Shown here: in pieces, positions 1-7,914 of the stretch
Position numbering within the stretch: position 1 is the first letter of the stretch
Layout of the letters: the number at the start of each line of letters is the position of its first letter
Assembly (NCBI RefSeq): GCF_014489615.1
Contig: NZ_CP060825.1
Coordinates: 3,858,501-3,922,500 of the forward strand
Source of the DNA: Streptomyces genisteinicus
GTDB taxonomy: Bacteria; Actinomycetota; Actinomycetes; Streptomycetales; Streptomycetaceae
Length of the DNA: 64,000 bases
Reading direction: 5' to 3'
Notes under the pieces: generated by a model
Database searches by the model: none
What the model was told of the DNA's origin: nothing
Seen by the model: the letters and a program-made list of their open reading frames with translations, nothing else
Translations under genes and position numbers: made by a program

Positions 1-1
1 G

Positions 2-139
2 ATCTCCACCTCGGAGATCCGCATCTCGGTGGTCACCCGGGCCGACGACGTCAACGAGGCGGTGCGCGCCGTGCACACCGCGTTCGGTCTCGACTCCGAC
101 TCCGACGAAGCGGTCGTCTACGGCGGCACCGGGCGATGA
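2..139 (+). CDS. ask: aspartokinase, C-terminal fragment
   Basis: Reading from base 2 gives a 45-residue tail (beginning ISTSEIRISVV, ending VVYGGTGR) cut by the window edge. The piece matches the last part of the second ACT domain of aspartokinase, including the conserved ISTSEIRIS segment, which lies in the lysine/threonine-sensing region. The enzyme phosphorylates aspartate in the first step of the lysine, threonine, methionine and diaminopimelate pathway. It lies 25 bp upstream of an Asd-like gene, the usual ask-asd order. The catalytic domain is outside the window. Confidence 0.85.
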   Translation: MSTSEIRISVVTRADDVNEAVRAVHTAFGLDSDSDEAVVYGGTGR

Positions 140-164
140 CCCGCCCGCGGGGAGGCGTACGGCG

Positions 165-1244
165 ATGAGCGTGCGCCCCGCCCCGGGCACGCCCAAGCCG
201 GGGCTCGCGGTCGTGGGAGCGACCGGGGCCGTCGGCGCGGTCATGCTCCGGATCCTGTCGCAGCACGCGGACGTCTGGGGCGAGATCCGACTCGTCGCCT
301 CCCCGCGCTCGGCCGGCCGCAAGCTGGCCGTCCGCGGGGAGGAGTGCGAGGTCGTGGCGCTCACCGAGGACGTCTTCGACGGCATCGGCGTGGCGCTGTT
401 CCTGGTGCCGGCCGAGGTCTCCGCCCGCTGGGCGCCGGTCGCCGTCGCCAAGGGGGCGGCCGTCGTCGACAGCTCCGCGGCCTTCCGGGCCGACCCCGAC
501 GTGCCGCTCGCCGTCCCCGAGATCAACCCTCATGCCGTGCGGCTGCGCCCGCGCGGCATCGTCGCGAGCCCGCACGACACCACGCTGACCCTGCTCCCCG
601 CGGTGGGCGCGCTCCACGCCGAGTTCGGGCTGTGCGATCTGGTGGTCTCCTCGTACCAGGCGGCCAGCGGCGCGGGCCGGGACGCGGTGGGCGCGCTGCG
701 TGCCCAGCTGTCCCTCGTCGCCGGCACCGAACTGGGCGTCGCCCCCGGCGACGTGCGCCGGGCCGTGGGGGAGGGCCTCGGGCCCTTCGACGCCCCGCTC
801 GCCCTGAACGTCGTCCCGTGGACCGGCGCCGCGCCGCTGGGCGGCGGCTGGTCGTCGGACGAGCTGGCGCTGCGCTCCGAGACCCGCAAGATCCTCGGGC
901 TGCCCGGGCTGAGGGTGGCGGCCACCTGCGTACGGGTCCCCGTCCTGACCGGGCACTCCCTCGCCGTCCACGCGCGCTTCGAGCGCGAGGTCACCGTGGA
1001 ACGGGCCCACGAGATCCTGGCGACCTCGCCCGGCGTCGTGCTCTGCGACGATCCGGAAGCGGGGGACTTCCCCACGCCCGCCGACGTGGTGGGCACCGAT
1101 CCGACCTGGGTCGGGCGGGTGCGGCGCGCTCCCGACGACCCCACCGCGCTCGACCTCTTCCTCTGCGGTGACAACCTGCGCAAGGGCGCGGCGCTCAACT
1201 CGGCCCAGATCGCGGAGATGATCGCGGCCGAGCCCCGCGGCTGA
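165..1244 (+). CDS. aspartate-semialdehyde dehydrogenase family protein lacking the catalytic cysteine
   Basis: 359 residues, the family length, with an N-terminal NADP-binding Rossmann motif (VVGATGAVG at about residues 14-22). The substrate-site segment YQAASGAG carries Gln165, and RVPVLTGH carries Arg257 and His264, so most of the active-site frame is present. The invariant NC(T/S)T motif holding the nucleophilic Cys reads ASPHDTT here: His137-Asp138 instead of Asn-Cys. Normal reductive dephosphorylation of aspartyl phosphate is therefore unlikely by the standard mechanism. The ATG is preceded by GGGGAGG at a 9-bp spacing, and the gene follows ask by 25 bp, so it is probably co-transcribed. 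Family membership is seen in the sequence; loss of activity is inferred. A true Asd would have to be encoded elsewhere. Confidence 0.85.
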   Translation: MSVRPAPGTPKPGLAVVGATGAVGAVMLRILSQHADVWGEIRLVASPRSAGRKLAVRGEECEVVALTEDVFDGIGVALFLVPAEVSARWAPVAVAKGAAVVDSSAAFRADPDVPLAVPEINPHAVRLRPRGIVASPHDTTLTLLPAVGALHAEFGLCDLVVSSYQAASGAGRDAVGALRAQLSLVAGTELGVAPGDVRRAVGEGLGPFDAPLALNVVPWTGAAPLGGGWSSDELALRSETRKILGLPGLRVAATCVRVPVLTGHSLAVHARFEREVTVERAHEILATSPGVVLCDDPEAGDFPTPADVVGTDPTWVGRVRRAPDDPTALDLFLCGDNLRKGAALNSAQIAEMIAAEPRG

Positions 1245-1690
1245 GCCCCGGGGCCGAGGCACTTGGCTGAGCCCGCGGGCCGGCGCTCACGCAGGAGCCG
1301 GGCACCGGTCCCGCTGTCCCCGTTCCGCCGCCCCGGTCCCGCCGTTCCGGCCTCCGGAGCGGGCCCGTTCCCGCTCGGGGGCGTCCCGGCGGGGGCTCCG
1401 TCCTTAATCCGGAGCCGGGTGTCCGTGGAACTTTGTAGGATCTGTGGACGCCCTGTGATCGAGATGATGGTCTGAACCACTTGAACTGGGGCGTCCGAGT
1501 GTTCGATTATTCGCTTCCCCCCTTGCTGCAACCGGCAGTTGGGCGGGACGCGTCTTTGCGGACGCCTCGCTGCGGTGCGGTGACATTGGGGCATTGGGGA
1601 AGATCGGGTGCGCATGACGGCATGGGGTGGATCGCCAAAAGCGGTGGCCTGCGCGTACAACCCTGACGGGGGGAAGCGTGTCCAACAGGC
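1245..1690. other. 446-bp gene-free stretch upstream of the sigma factor gene
   Basis: No convincing coding region: the short frames here are Arg/Pro-rich and non-conserved in appearance. Bases about 1420-1530 are clearly less GC-rich than the surroundings and contain GGAAC (1428-1432) and TTGAAC (about 1480), either of which could be a -35 element. This is the likely promoter region of the sigma gene. I see no clear terminator for ask-asd. Confidence 0.4.
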
Positions 1691-2350
1691 GTGGCAGAGG
1701 TTCTCGACATCGCAAGGGTGGTCCCGATCGGCGGCGCAGTGCGCCCGATCCGCAGACCCCGCCCGTCCGGCGGCATGCCGGTGATCGCACCCGTCCCGGC
1801 GCCGCAGACCACGCGCCTGCCCGCACAGCGGCAGGGCTCTGACGACGTCATGGCAGCCGGCACCACCGTCGACCACCTCACCGAGACCTACCGCGCCCAC
1901 TACCGGTCGCTGCTGGGCCTCGCCGCTCTGCTCCTGGACGACACCGCCTCCTGCGAGGACGTCGTGCAGGAAGCCTTCATCCGGGTGCACTCGGCGCGCA
2001 GCCGCGTGCGGGAGCCCGAGAAGACCCTCGCCTACCTCCGCCAGACCGTGGTCAACCTCTCCCGGTCGGCGCTGCGGCGACGGATCCTCGGACTCAAGCT
2101 GCTCTCCAAGCCGATGCCCGACATGGCGAGCGCCGAGGAAGGCGCCTACGACCAGCTGGAGCGCGACGCCCTGATCAAGGCGATGCGCGGACTCCAGCGG
2201 CGGCAGCGGGAGGTGCTGGTCCTGCGGTACTTCGCCGACATGACCGAGGCGCAGGTGGCCGAGACGCTGGGCATATCGCTCGGCTCGGTGAAGGCGTACG
2301 GTTCGCGGGGCATCGCCGCACTGCGCGTCGCCATGGAGGCGACGGTATGA
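1691..2350 (+). CDS. RNA polymerase sigma-70 factor, SigE/ECF type
   Basis: 219 residues. An N-terminal extension of about 60 residues is followed by sigma region 2 (about 65-130, including EDVVQEAFIRVH) and region 4 (about 160-212, with the helix-turn-helix MTEAQVAETLGISLGSVKAYG). Region 3 is absent, so it belongs to the compact ECF-like sigma factors and should direct RNA polymerase to a small promoter set. The GTG start lies about 14 bp after a GGGGGAAG tract. A later start near 1773 or 1850 would also keep both domains, so the N-terminus is uncertain. Its last codons overlap the next ATG by 4 bp, the arrangement typical of a sigma factor coupled to its membrane partner. Confidence 0.85.
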   Translation: MAEVLDIARVVPIGGAVRPIRRPRPSGGMPVIAPVPAPQTTRLPAQRQGSDDVMAAGTTVDHLTETYRAHYRSLLGLAALLLDDTASCEDVVQEAFIRVHSARSRVREPEKTLAYLRQTVVNLSRSALRRRILGLKLLSKPMPDMASAEEGAYDQLERDALIKAMRGLQRRQREVLVLRYFADMTEAQVAETLGISLGSVKAYGSRGIAALRVAMEATV

Positions 2351-3615
2351 GCCGGCCGAGCGGGCAGGAACGCGGGTCCGGCGGGCACCGCCCGGACCGG
2401 CCGTCGAACGATCTGACGGGGAACGGAACAGTGGGAAACGGGCCGGAACGAGCAGAGAGCGGCCACGGCAAGGACGATCCGGACGGCCCCGGCGCGACCG
2501 GCGCCGACACGGCGCCGGATGCCACCGGCGCCCGTCCCGGTGGTCCGCGGGACGCGGACCTCACGGTGCTCCCGGGACTCGGGTCCCTCGGCGGTGACGA
2601 GGAGGCCCTGCGCCGGATGCTCCAGGGCGTGGTGGGCGACCTCGCGCCCTCCGAGGGCGCGCTGGACCACCTGCGCCGGGCGGTGCCCGCCCGGCGGGCA
2701 CGCAAGCGCCAGGCGCTCGTCGGTGCGGCCGCCGCGGTCCTGCTGGTCGGCACCGCGGTGCCCGCCTTCGTCCACGTCGCGAACTCCGGCTCCGCGGACA
2801 GCGCCAACCCGGTCAACGCAGGGCACGGCCAGCAGTCGCAGGGCGGCGCAGGCAACGAGCCCGGCGCCACCGGGGGCGACCGCGACCCGCTGAACCCGCC
2901 CGCCGACGGCGGACCCGGCAGGGCCGGGCAGGGCGACGCCAGCGCCTCGCCGGGCGACGGATCGAGCGAGGGCGCCGCGGACGGCACCTCGGGCGAGCCC
3001 GAGAAGCCGGGCGCCGCCGGAGTCATGCCGGGGGCCTGCACCGCGTCCCAGCTCGGTGTCGCCTCCGCCGGGACGGGCGTGCCCGACGCCGACGGCAAGG
3101 TCTACGGCACCTTCCGCATCGCCAACGTCTCCTCCTCCGACTGCGTGGTCAGCGGAGCGGGCTCGGTCTCCCTCCTCGCGCTGGGCGCCGCCGACCAGGC
3201 CCGCGTCGGCGTGGTGTCCCACACCTCGGGCGATCCGGCCGGGGGTCTGCCGGACCCCTCGGCCGAGGTCGCGACCGTCATCCTGAAGCCGTCCTCGGCG
3301 TACGAGGTGAAGTTCGCCTGGATCCCCTCGGCCGGCTGTCCCACCGCGGGCGCCTCGCCCGACCCGTCGCCCTCGGACGGCGGCAGCGGCGGGCCCGGCG
3401 GTGCCGGCGGCGGCACGGCCGGTACCGGCAGCGGAGGCACCGACACCGGCACCACCGACGGCGTCCAGACGCAGATGGTCACCGAGGACGGCGTCAGGGA
3501 CGGCAGCGTCGTGGTGTCTCACGTGGCCGAGGCGGGGGGTCCGAGCGCCCAGACGACGATCGGCAACGCCTGCTCGGGAACCGTCTACCGGACCGGCCTC
3601 CTCCCGGGCGCCTGA
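2347..3615 (+). CDS. single-pass membrane protein coupled to sigma factor (possible anti-sigma/sensor)
   Basis: 422 residues starting at the ATGA overlap with the sigma gene. The first ~120 residues are presumably cytoplasmic and end in a basic stretch (RRARKRQ). One transmembrane segment follows at about 122-143 (ALVGAAAAVLLVGTAVPAFV), then a long Gly/Pro/Ser/Asp-rich linker and an extracytoplasmic region with two cysteines in conserved-looking context (MPGACTAS, SSDCVVSG). The outer domain resembles the DUF4232-type fold in composition, but I cannot confirm it. No classical zinc anti-sigma motif (HxxxCxxC) is seen. Coupling to the sigma gene suggests a regulatory partner; that role is inferred. 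Confidence 0.75.
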   Translation: MSRPSGQERGSGGHRPDRPSNDLTGNGTVGNGPERAESGHGKDDPDGPGATGADTAPDATGARPGGPRDADLTVLPGLGSLGGDEEALRRMLQGVVGDLAPSEGALDHLRRAVPARRARKRQALVGAAAAVLLVGTAVPAFVHVANSGSADSANPVNAGHGQQSQGGAGNEPGATGGDRDPLNPPADGGPGRAGQGDASASPGDGSSEGAADGTSGEPEKPGAAGVMPGACTASQLGVASAGTGVPDADGKVYGTFRIANVSSSDCVVSGAGSVSLLALGAADQARVGVVSHTSGDPAGGLPDPSAEVATVILKPSSAYEVKFAWIPSAGCPTAGASPDPSPSDGGSGGPGGAGGGTAGTGSGGTDTGTTDGVQTQMVTEDGVRDGSVVVSHVAEAGGPSAQTTIGNACSGTVYRTGLLPGA

Positions 3616-3627
3616 GCTCAGGCGCCC
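3606..3627. terminator. 22-bp perfect palindrome overlapping the stop codon
   Basis: GGGCGCCTGAG / CTCAGGCGCCC is a gap-free inverted repeat that includes the TGA of the upstream gene. It sits in the 264-bp region between convergent genes and can fold into a stable hairpin, so a bidirectional transcription stop is the simplest reading. No U-tract follows, which is usual in Streptomyces. Confidence 0.5.
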
Positions 3628-3879
3628 GGCCGGGCTCCGGCCAGCCGGCGGGACCCCGGGCCCGGAGCGCCCCGTCGGTGCGCCTGCGGGGCGGGGCGGC
3701 CGCGCACGTCGGCCGGTGAGCGCCGGGACCGGTGCCGGGTGGCGCGTGCGGACGGCGGTGCCGGTCCCTTCCGGGGATGGAGAACCCGGTCTGCTTCAGG
3801 GACGCAGGAGCCGGTGCGCGACGGGCTCCGGCGGGCGCTCGTGCCGGAGCGCGGCTCCGGTGGGCGCGGCCGCGTCGGG

Positions 3880-4635
3880 TCAGGACATGTCCGGGTCGAG
3901 CCCGAGTGCCCGGTCCCGTACGGCCTCCGCCTCGCGCCGCATCAGCCGGAACCACATGAACAGGACGAAGCCGGCGAAGACGAACCACTCTCCGGTGTAC
4001 CCGAGGTTCTGGAACGCCTTCAGATCCAGACCGCTGTTCTCCGGGGCCGCCGCCGGGACCGGGGCCAGTCCGCCGTCCGCCTCGGTCAGCGTGACCCACG
4101 CGTCGTACACGTCGTCCGGAACCAGGTTCACCAGAGACGCGGCGCTGATGATGCCCAGCTGCCCGGCCGGCAGGCCCCCCGCGGTGTGGGCGCCGTCCGT
4201 CCCGGAGCTCTCGGACGCCTGGAGCGCGCCGGTCACCGTCACGGAGCCCGCCGGGGCCTCCGGCGCCGTGCCGCCCTGAGGGAGCCATCCCCGGACCACG
4301 GGGAGCGTCTTGCCGCCGTCCGTCCGCAGGAGCGTCAGGACGTACGACCCGGGCTTCCCGTCCAGCTTGCGCCCCGGGACGATGAACTGGTCGCCGTAGC
4401 GGCCGGAGGCGATGGCCTGGCGGCCCGACGTCTCCGTGTCCACCGGCAGCAGCTCGCCGAGCGGCGCCGCCTTCTCCTGCCCGGGGTCGGGGCGCTGCTC
4501 CGCCTCCCGGTGACTGTCGACCCGGTCCTCGAACCTGCCCAGCTGCCACGACCCCATGAAGATGCAGAAGGGGATCGCCACCAGGACGAAGACGTTGATC
4601 CCCCACCAGCGGGGCGTCAGCAGGAATCGGTACAC
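3880..4635 (-). CDS. SURF1 family cytochrome oxidase biogenesis protein
   Basis: 251 residues with the family architecture: an N-terminal membrane helix (about 9-31, INVFVLVAIPFCIFMGSWQL) containing the GxWQLxR motif, a soluble domain with the GRYGD and VVRGWLP segments, and a second membrane helix near residue 215-235 (FVFAGFVLFMWFR). SURF1 proteins assist haem insertion into subunit I of aa3-type cytochrome oxidase at the cytoplasmic membrane. The GTG start is chosen because the upstream in-frame extension is low-complexity. The AAGGGG next to it is unusually close, so the start is uncertain. The gene follows the S9 peptidase gene on the same strand after a 124-bp gap containing a hairpin. 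Confidence 0.85.
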   Translation of the reverse strand: MYRFLLTPRWWGINVFVLVAIPFCIFMGSWQLGRFEDRVDSHREAEQRPDPGQEKAAPLGELLPVDTETSGRQAIASGRYGDQFIVPGRKLDGKPGSYVLTLLRTDGGKTLPVVRGWLPQGGTAPEAPAGSVTVTGALQASESSGTDGAHTAGGLPAGQLGIISAASLVNLVPDDVYDAWVTLTEADGGLAPVPAAAPENSGLDLKAFQNLGYTGEWFVFAGFVLFMWFRLMRREAEAVRDRALGLDPDMS

Positions 4636-4688
4636 CCCCTTACGGTACGGAACCCGCCCGGCGGCCCGTGTCCCGGGGCCCGTCCGGA

Positions 4689-4712
4689 CACGGCCGCGGT
4701 CCTGCGGCCGTG
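4689..4712 (-). terminator. hairpin downstream of the S9 peptidase gene
   Basis: A 9-bp perfect stem, CACGGCCGC / GCGGCCGTG, with a 6-nt loop lies about 50 bp beyond the S9 hydrolase stop codon and before the SURF1 start. It is a plausible intrinsic terminator. Confidence 0.45.
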
Positions 4713-4759
4713 CCCGGGCGCCCGCCGTCCGCGGCGCCCGGGCGACGGAGGAACCGTCC

Positions 4760-6658
4760 TCAGGCCCCGGCCCGCTCCGGGGCGACGCCGTCCGCCACGT
4801 CCACGGCCGCGGACGGCGGTGCGTCCGCCGGGCCGGGTGTCCCGGGAGCCGCCAGGTACCTCTCGGCGAAGGCGATCTCCATCCGGACCTGCTTGATGCG
4901 CTCCTCGACCACGAGCGAGCCGTGACCCGCGTCGTACCGGTAGACCTCGTGGACCGCGCCCCGGGCCACCAGGCGGTCGACGAAGTTCTCGATCTGGCGG
5001 ATCGGGCACCTCGGGTCGTTGACACCGGCCGAGATGTAGACCGGGGCCTCGACGGCGTCGACGTACGTCAGCGGGGACGAGGCCGCGAAGCGCTCCGGCA
5101 CCTCCTCGGGGGTGCCGCCGAGAAGGGTGCGGTCGAGAGCCTTCAGTGCCTCCATCTCGTCGTGGTACGCCGTGACGTAGTCCGCGACCGGCACCGCGGC
5201 GAGGCCGACCGCCCAGGCGTCCGGCTGGGTGCCGAGCCCGAGCAGCGTCAGGTAGCCGCCCCAGGAGCCGCCTGCCAGAACCAGCTTCGCCGGGTCGGCG
5301 AGACCGGAGCCGACCGCCCACTCCCGCACCGCGGCGATGTCCTCCAGCTCGATCAGCCCCACCCGGTGCTTGAGGGCGTCCGTCCACTCGCGCCCGTATC
5401 CCGTGGAGCCCCGGTAGTTGACCCGGACCACGGCGTAACCGTGGTCCACCCAGGCCGCCGGGCCGGCGGTGAAGGAGTCGCTGTCGTGCCAGGCGGGGCC
5501 CCCGTGTATCTCGAAGACCGTGGGCAGCGGGCCGCTCGTACCCGCCGGGCGCTGGACGAGGGCGTGGACGCGGCCGCCGGGACCCTCCACCCAGACGTCC
5601 TCGACCGGAACGGAGGCCGGGGCCCTCATGCCCGGGGGATCGAGGACGACACCGCCGTGCGTCGACCGGACCTGGGGCGGTTCCGCCGCCGACGACCACA
5701 GGTACTCGACGGAGTGGTCGGGCCGCGCGGTGGCGTCCGAGACCGAACCGGCAGGGGTCTCGATCCGCGTCAGCTCCCCGGCCCCCAGGTCGTAGTGCCA
5801 CAGCTCGCCGCGTGCCTCGAAGCTGTGCACGACGAGGAGGGCGGAGCCGTCCGGGTACCACTCGGCGCTCACGTCTCCGGGCAGGTCCACCGCGAGCGCG
5901 GTCTGCTCGCCGCTGGCCACGTCCCAGATCATCGGCTCCCAGCGGCCGCGCCGCTGGTGACCCACGAGGAGGCGGGTGTCGCCGTCGACGGGCGGGAAGC
6001 CGAGGACCTCCAGGCCGAGCGCCTGCGTGCCGCCCTGCGTGTCGTCCAGCTCGGCCAGCACGGAGCCGTCCAGGCGCAGGACGCGCAGCGCGGAGTGCAT
6101 GGCGTCCCCGTGCTCGGTGTGCTCCACGGCGAACAGCGTGCCGTCGTGCGAGAGGTCCCCGACGCCGGCCGACTCCCGGTGCCGGTAGACCTCCACGGGG
6201 GACTCGCCGGGACGGACGACATGGATCGTCGTGCCGTCCTCGTCGGTCGACCGGCCGATCACCGCGGTGCCGTCCCGGCCTATCGCGAGACCCGCGGGAT
6301 ACGACGCGGCGAGGCCGGGCAGGGCGGGCAGGTCCTCCCCGCCGGTGAACGGCTGCCGCATCCAGATGCCGAACTCGTCCCCGTCGGTGTCCGAGAACCA
6401 CCAGACGGCCTCGCCGTCCGGCGCGAGAACGCCCTCGGTGGTGCCGTTCGGCCGGTCCGTGACCTGGCGCTGCGAGCCGGTGGCCCGGTCCCACGCGTAC
6501 AGCTCGTAGGTGCCGGTGGCGTTCGACACGAAGAGGGAGCGGTCCGGGGCGTGCTCGGCCCAGTCGGGAAGGGAGACACGGGGCGCCCGGAAGCGCTTCT
6601 CCCAGTCGGGCATGCCGGGCATGCCGGGTGTGGTGTCTGCGGCGTTCATGCCCTCCAT
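4760..6658 (-). CDS. S9 family prolyl oligopeptidase-type hydrolase
   Basis: 632 residues: a beta-propeller-like N-terminal region followed by a C-terminal alpha/beta hydrolase domain. The catalytic serine is in GGSWGGY (about residue 465), the acid in GVNDPRCP (about 549) and the histidine in DAGHGSL (about 579). The HGGP segment (EIHGGPAWHD) forms the oxyanion loop. Such enzymes are cytoplasmic exo- or oligopeptidases (acylaminoacyl or dipeptidyl peptidases); the precise substrate is not readable. Start at 6658; an alternative ATG at 6649 has GGAGG only 3 bp upstream. No signal peptide. The promoter region upstream contains a pair of DnaA-box-like sites. Confidence 0.9.
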   Translation of the reverse strand: MEGMNAADTTPGMPGMPDWEKRFRAPRVSLPDWAEHAPDRSLFVSNATGTYELYAWDRATGSQRQVTDRPNGTTEGVLAPDGEAVWWFSDTDGDEFGIWMRQPFTGGEDLPALPGLAASYPAGLAIGRDGTAVIGRSTDEDGTTIHVVRPGESPVEVYRHRESAGVGDLSHDGTLFAVEHTEHGDAMHSALRVLRLDGSVLAELDDTQGGTQALGLEVLGFPPVDGDTRLLVGHQRRGRWEPMIWDVASGEQTALAVDLPGDVSAEWYPDGSALLVVHSFEARGELWHYDLGAGELTRIETPAGSVSDATARPDHSVEYLWSSAAEPPQVRSTHGGVVLDPPGMRAPASVPVEDVWVEGPGGRVHALVQRPAGTSGPLPTVFEIHGGPAWHDSDSFTAGPAAWVDHGYAVVRVNYRGSTGYGREWTDALKHRVGLIELEDIAAVREWAVGSGLADPAKLVLAGGSWGGYLTLLGLGTQPDAWAVGLAAVPVADYVTAYHDEMEALKALDRTLLGGTPEEVPERFAASSPLTYVDAVEAPVYISAGVNDPRCPIRQIENFVDRLVARGAVHEVYRYDAGHGSLVVEERIKQVRMEIAFAERYLAAPGTPGPADAPPSAAVDVADGVAPERAGA

Positions 6659-6691
6659 CAAACCGGAAACTGCACGCGTCCATCCCCTGCC

Positions 6692-6718
6692 TGTGGATAA
6701 CCTCCCGATTGTGGACAA
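6692..6718 (-). promoter_or_regulatory. pair of DnaA-box-like sites, 18 bp apart
   Basis: TGTGGATAA (6692-6700) and TGTGGACAA (6710-6718) are, on the minus strand, TTATCCACA and TTGTCCACA. The second is the Streptomyces DnaA box consensus exactly. Both have the same orientation and start 18 bp apart, between the divergent S9 hydrolase and NTF2-like genes. Binding by DnaA is inferred. Confidence 0.5.
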
Positions 6719-6778
6719 CTCGGTGGGCGGGCCGGTGCGGGGGAGGGCGCTGTCAGTGGCGGGGTGCACACTCACGGT

Positions 6779-7180
6779 ATGACTGCACACGGTTCATCGA
6801 CCGCGCCGGCCGATCTCCGCAGCACGGTCGCCAGACACTGGACCGCGACCGAGGCGAGGGACTGGACGGCCGTCGCGTCCACCCTCGCCGACGGCGTCGT
6901 CTACGACCTCCCCCAGACCCGCGAGCGCATACGCGGCAAGGAGGCCTTCCTCCGCTTCTACCGCGAGTACCCGGGCGACTGGCACGTGCGCGTCGAGCGC
7001 CTGGTGGCGGAAGGCGACCAGGTCGTGTCCTGGATACACGCCCGGGTCGGCCCGGAGGAGATGCACGCCATCACCTTCTTCGGCGGCGATGCCGAGGGCC
7101 GGATCACCACGATCACGGACTTCTGGCCGGAGCCGTACGAACCGCCCGCGGGCAGGGAGCATCTCACCGAGCGCTACTGA
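6779..7180 (+). CDS. SnoaL/NTF2-like fold protein
   Basis: 133 residues with the NTF2-like pattern: an N-terminal helix (VARHWTATEARDWTAVASTL), then DGVVYDLP, a mid-region YREYPGDWHV and a C-terminal strand pair ending ITTITDFWPEPYEPP. The fold is a small cone-shaped alpha+beta barrel used by isomerases, cyclases and ligand-binding proteins; no specific function can be read. Start taken at ATG 6779; a GTG at 6764 gives five more residues and neither has a clear ribosome binding site. It is divergent from the S9 hydrolase gene and shares its upstream region. Confidence 0.75.
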   Translation: MTAHGSSTAPADLRSTVARHWTATEARDWTAVASTLADGVVYDLPQTRERIRGKEAFLRFYREYPGDWHVRVERLVAEGDQVVSWIHARVGPEEMHAITFFGGDAEGRITTITDFWPEPYEPPAGREHLTERY

Positions 7181-7232
7181 CACGCGCCGCACCCGGCGCC
7201 GGCACCCGCCGGCCCGCGGCCGAGCGTGCGCG

Positions 7233-7538
7233 CTACGCCGGGCCGCGTCCGCCCAGGGGAAGGCGGATCACGGCACGTCCGCCGCCGAGGTCCACCGTGG
7301 ACCGGTTCGGCGGGGCGCCGTCCTCCTCGTCGTCCCGCAGCAGCAGGGCGCTCTGCCGTTCCCTGAGCTCGCTCTGCTTGCCCGGCGAGAACGTCGCGTG
7401 CAGCTGCTCGAAGCCGGTCGCCGACACCTGTCCGCGCCGTCGCCCGCGTCCCGTCGCGCGCAGCACCTGGTCGCCGAAGGCGATCGCCACCAGAAGGATC
7501 ACCAGACCCGGGAGCGTCATGAAGACAGCGAATTCCAT
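7233..7538 (-). CDS. small membrane-anchored protein (DUF6191-like)
   Basis: 101 residues: an N-terminal hydrophobic helix (MEFAVFMTLPGLVILLVAIAF), a basic stretch (GRGRRRG), then a conserved-looking cytoplasmic part (GFEQLHATFSPGKQSEL) and an acidic DDEEDG segment. The pattern is that of a small Streptomyces protein family of unknown function, which I recall as DUF6191. It probably sits in the cytoplasmic membrane. No link to the neighbours is evident. Confidence 0.65.
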   Translation of the reverse strand: MEFAVFMTLPGLVILLVAIAFGDQVLRATGRGRRRGQVSATGFEQLHATFSPGKQSELRERQSALLLRDDEEDGAPPNRSTVDLGGGRAVIRLPLGGRGPA

Positions 7539-7653
7539 ACCCTCAGTCTCCACACCGGACTGGATCCGCGTGGCCCACGGCGAGATCGGGCCCGGGAGCC
7601 GGGGGCCGGCCGCCGCACTCCGCGCCTGACTGCGCGAACGGGGCATCGACTGG

Positions 7654-7914
7654 ATGCCCTTCGCCGCAGACGAGGTGCGCTGGGGACGTGCCTGCGCCCC
7701 CGGGGAGGACGGCCGGTGGCGCGGCTTCTTCTCCGTGGACGTGCGCGCCGGCGCGCTTCTCCCGCTCGGGCTGCATCCCGACGACCCTCTGGCCCGGCCC
7801 GGGGCGTCACCGCCCGCCTGGTGGCATGCCGCCGCCGAACGGGCTTTGACCGCCCACCGGTTCATCCGGCGGGATCCGCCGGCGTACCGCCCGGACGGGT
7901 GTCCGGTGCGCTGA
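7654..7914 (+). CDS. possible small hypothetical protein
   Basis: An 86-residue frame with protein-like composition (WRGFFSVDVRAGALLPLG, PPAWWHAAAERALTAHRF) that does not look like an antisense shadow. The same frame stays open upstream to a TGA at 7627 and reads LRERGIDW just before the ATG. The true gene may therefore start earlier at a non-standard codon, or be the remnant of a longer gene broken at 7627. Its 3' end overlaps the convergent ATPase gene by 53 bp. No family recognised. Confidence 0.3.
   Translation: MPFAADEVRWGRACAPGEDGRWRGFFSVDVRAGALLPLGLHPDDPLARPGASPPAWWHAAAERALTAHRFIRRDPPAYRPDGCPVR

Noticed and set aside
530..1990. 486-residue minus-strand open frame across asd and the sigma promoter
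   Set aside because: Shadow of the asd coding strand, with a Pro/Ser/Arg-rich composition that arises from high third-position GC.
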